Source: Rahnella aceris
GTDB lineage: Bacteria > Pseudomonadota > Gammaproteobacteria > Enterobacterales > Enterobacteriaceae
Direction: 5' to 3'
Assembly (NCBI RefSeq): GCF_011684115.1
Contig: NZ_JAADJV010000005.1
Coordinates: forward strand, 262,916-326,915
Length of the DNA stretch: 64,000 bases
This document shows, piece by piece, positions 61,812 to 64,000 of this stretch; the stretch's first letter is position 1, and the number at the start of each line of letters is the position of its first letter. The notes under the pieces are model-generated. The model saw only the letters and a program-made list of their open reading frames with translations, did not search any database and had not been told where the DNA came from. The translations under genes and the position numbers were made by a program.

Positions 61812-63475
61812 TCGCACGTCGCGGCTCTCTTCTTTTACTGATGCTATCCCTCGCCTTCCCGTTCAGTTTGCTTGCTGCGGAGGGCATCGCCGGGGAAGTT
61901 AAACGTCAGCCTCTTAATATTGAAGCTATCGTAATGTTCGTGCTGTTTGTTGGCGCGACTTTATATATCACCTATTGGGCAGCAAAGCGTACACGGTCCC
62001 GCCAGGACTACTATACAGCTGGCGGCCGCATTACTGGCCTGCAAAACGGTATGGCAATTGCTGGCGATTTCATGTCTGCCGCTTCTTTCCTGGGTATCTC
62101 CGCACTGGTTTATACCTCCGGTTATGATGGCCTGATCTATTCCATCGGTTTCCTGATCGGCTGGCCAATCATTTTGTTCCTGATTGCCGAACGCCTGCGT
62201 AATTTGGGGAAATATACCTTCGCAGATGTCGCGTCATACCGGTTGAAACAAAAACCAATCCGGCTGCTTTCAGCCTGCGGTTCGCTGGTGGTTGTTGCGC
62301 TTTATCTGATCGCACAAATGGTCGGTGCCGGTAAGTTAATCCAGCTATTGTTTGGGCTTAACTATCATGTCGCAGTGATCCTGGTTGGGATCCTGATGGT
62401 ACTCTACGTGTTGTTTGGCGGAATGCTGGCGACGACCTGGGTACAAATCATCAAAGCTATCCTGTTGCTGGCCGGTGCGACATTCATGGCGATTATGGTC
62501 ATGAGATCTGTCGGCTTCAACTTTAATACCCTCTTTACTCAGGCGGTCGCCGTCCACTCTAAAGGGATTGCAATCATGAGCCCGGGAGGACTGGTTTCAG
62601 ATCCGATATCCGCTCTGTCTCTGGGGCTTGCACTGATGTTCGGTACCGCCGGTTTACCCCATATTCTGATGCGGTTCTTCACCGTCAATGATGCCAAAGA
62701 AGCCAGGAAAAGCGTGTTCTATGCTACTGGCTTTATCGGTTACTTCTACATTTTGACCTTCATTATCGGTTTCGGTGCTATTGTTCTGGTCAGCTCAAAC
62801 CCGGCGTTTAAAGATGCCAGCGGTATATTACTCGGCGGTAATAATATGGCAGCCGTGCATTTAGCGGATGCGGTCGGTGGAAGTTTCTTCCTCGGATTTA
62901 TCTCTGCCGTGGCTTTCGCAACCATTTTAGCGGTGGTCGCGGGCTTAACGCTGGCAGGGGCTTCGGCGGTCTCTCATGATCTGTATGCGAGCGTCATCAA
63001 GGACGGTAAAGCAACAGAACGTGATGAGTTAAGGGTTTCGAAGATCACCGTTGTTCTGCTTGGTATCGTCGCCATCGCGTTGGGTATTCTGTTTGAAAAA
63101 CAGAATATTGCATTCATGGTTGGATTAGCGTTCTCCATTGCTGCGAGCTGCAATTTCCCCATTATTCTGCTCTCAATGTACTGGTCTAAACTGACAACGC
63201 GCGGGGCAATGATTGGCGGATGGCTCGGCTTACTTACAGCAGTCATATTGATGATTCTTGGGCCAACTATCTGGGTCCAGATCTTAGGACATGCTAAGCC
63301 CATTTATCCTTACGAATACCCCGCGCTGTTCTCGATGATTGTTGCTTTTGCCGGTACCTGGTTCTTCTCGATTACAGATAACTCACTGGAAGGACAGAAA
63401 GAAAGGGAGCGTTTCTACCCTCAGTTTGTGCGGTCACAAACAGGGATCGGGATCTCGCAAAGCTCTAATCACTGA
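61808..63475 (+). CDS. actP: ActP, acetate:cation symporter
   Basis: Encodes 555 residues (E. coli 549). A sodium:solute symporter family carrier for acetate and glycolate with a cleavable-type signal (about 1-23) and about 13 membrane helices. Conserved are [40 protein letters not shown] and [20 protein letters not shown]. Overlaps yjcH by 4 nt. Followed by a strong terminator. Confidence 0.97.
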   Translation: MIARRGSLLLLMLSLAFPFSLLAAEGIAGEVKRQPLNIEAIVMFVLFVGATLYITYWAAKRTRSRQDYYTAGGRITGLQNGMAIAGDFMSAASFLGISALVYTSGYDGLIYSIGFLIGWPIILFLIAERLRNLGKYTFADVASYRLKQKPIRLLSACGSLVVVALYLIAQMVGAGKLIQLLFGLNYHVAVILVGILMVLYVLFGGMLATTWVQIIKAILLLAGATFMAIMVMRSVGFNFNTLFTQAVAVHSKGIAIMSPGGLVSDPISALSLGLALMFGTAGLPHILMRFFTVNDAKEARKSVFYATGFIGYFYILTFIIGFGAIVLVSSNPAFKDASGILLGGNNMAAVHLADAVGGSFFLGFISAVAFATILAVVAGLTLAGASAVSHDLYASVIKDGKATERDELRVSKITVVLLGIVAIALGILFEKQNIAFMVGLAFSIAASCNFPIILLSMYWSKLTTRGAMIGGWLGLLTAVILMILGPTIWVQILGHAKPIYPYEYPALFSMIVAFAGTWFFSITDNSLEGQKERERFYPQFVRSQTGIGISQSSNH

Positions 63476-63495
63476 TGAGTAGAGCGCAGAAATAG

Positions 63496-63524
63496 AAAAG
63501 GCCATCCTGAGGATGGCCTTTTGT
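63496..63524 (+). terminator. Terminator of acs-yjcH-actP
   Basis: Perfect 12-bp stem AAAAGGCCATCC/GGATGGCCTTTT with a 3-nt loop; 20 nt past the actP stop. Confidence 0.93.
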
Positions 63525-63560
63525 TTGAATATTGCGTGCTTAATCGCTGATCCGTAGAAC

Positions 63561-63607
63561 AAAAAGACAAAAGCCCTGCACAATGTGCAGGGCTTTTGTC
63601 TTTTTTT
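63561..63607 (-). terminator. Terminator of the rRNA operon
   Basis: A stem of about 20 bp (AAGACAAAAGCCCTGCACA and its complement) with a 3-nt loop, directly after the distal 5S gene. T-runs lie on both sides, so it may work in both directions. Confidence 0.93.
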
Positions 63608-63608
63608 G

Positions 63609-63728
63609 ATGCCTGGCAGTTCCCTACTCTCGCATGGGGAGACCCCACACTACCATCGGCGCTACGGCGTTTCACTTCTGAGTTCGGCATGGGGTCAGGT
63701 GGGACCACCGCGCTAGTGCCGCCAGGCA
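63609..63728 (-). rRNA. rrf: 5S ribosomal RNA, distal copy
   Basis: 120 nt matching the E. coli 5S sequence from TGCCTGGCGGC to CTGCCAGGCAT. It lies after tRNA-Thr, the rrfF position of an rrnD-type operon. Base 13 is C here and G in the proximal copy. Confidence 0.97.
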
Positions 63729-63762
63729 AATTCTGTAATTTACCGAACTCTACGCTTATTAC

Positions 63763-63838
63763 TGGTGCTGATACCCAGAGTCGAACTGGGGACCTCACCC
63801 TTACCAAGGGTGCGCTCTACCAACTGAGCCATATCAGC
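63763..63838 (-). tRNA. thrV: tRNA-Thr (GGT)
   Basis: A 76-nt gene with encoded CCA; anticodon arm CACCC-TTGGTAA-GGGTG gives anticodon GGT. It sits between two 5S genes, as thrV does in E. coli rrnD. Confidence 0.97.
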
Positions 63839-63886
63839 ACGCTAATTCTTATAACAATCCGCGTAAAAGCGAACTTTACTTATTTG

Positions 63887-64000
63887 ATGCCTGGCAGTTC
63901 CCTACTCTCGCATGGGGAGACCCCACACTACCATCGGCGCTACGGCGTTTCACTTCTGAGTTCGGCATGGGGTCAGGTGGGACCACCGCGCTACTGCCGC
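63887..64000 (-). rRNA. rrf: 5S ribosomal RNA, proximal copy, cut by the window end
   Basis: 114 of an expected 120 nt are visible; the 5' end lies beyond base 64000. Identical to the distal copy except at base 13. The 23S and 16S genes of the operon should follow outside the window. Confidence 0.95.

Overview
The window is a stretch of chromosome from a gammaproteobacterium of the order Enterobacterales, most likely a member of the Yersiniaceae such as Rahnella, Ewingella or Serratia (the genus is inference). Nearly every gene between about 1 and 48 kb resembles its Escherichia coli counterpart closely and keeps the E. coli gene order of the 94-95 min region, with a moderate GC content. All assignments come from recalled family resemblance and visible motifs; no database search was run.

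Layout. 1-1.5 kb: the 3' part of a chemoreceptor gene and the lipoprotein gene bsmA. 1.5-19.8 kb, almost all on the minus strand: aidB; the nsrR-rnr-rlmB group; purA; yjeT; and the long nnr-tsaE-amiB-mutL-miaA-hfq-hflX-hflK-hflC series. 19.8-28.1 kb: queG, which shares start-codon bases with nnr; a noncoding segment with three perfect DnaA boxes and an IHF site that looks like the datA locus; three identical tRNA-Gly(GCC) genes; orn; and rsgA, psd and mscM. 28-31 kb: a purine cassette (8-oxoguanine deaminase type enzyme plus NCS2 permease). 31-38.7 kb: the EF-P system (efp, epmA, epmB) interleaved with frdABCD, the lipocalin blc and the entericidin pair. 38.7-48.2 kb: an ERIC element, yjeI, groESL with a sigma-32 promoter, fxsA, aspA-dcuA, dsbD, a TetR regulator and tRNA-Phe.

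The accessory part runs from tRNA-Phe (48.2 kb) to acs (59.5 kb). It holds an enolase-superfamily enzyme with an MFS carrier; a serine peptidase whose Ser118/Trp186/Glu243/His311 match my recollection of the microcin C immunity protein MccF; an AT-rich pair resembling the MarT/FidL (ToxR/ToxS-style) membrane regulators; and a compact chaperone-usher fimbrial operon ending in an XRE-type regulator, as MrpJ does in Proteus. From 59.5 kb the core resumes with acs-yjcH-actP. The window closes with the distal end of an rrnD-like operon on the minus strand (5S, tRNA-Thr, 5S).

Functional themes are anaerobic growth (FNR-type frd promoter, aspA, dcuA, frdABCD), translation quality and RNA turnover (rnr, rlmB, orn, hfq, miaA, queG, tsaE, EF-P system), membrane proteolysis (HflKC), and surface adhesion under what looks like its own local regulators.
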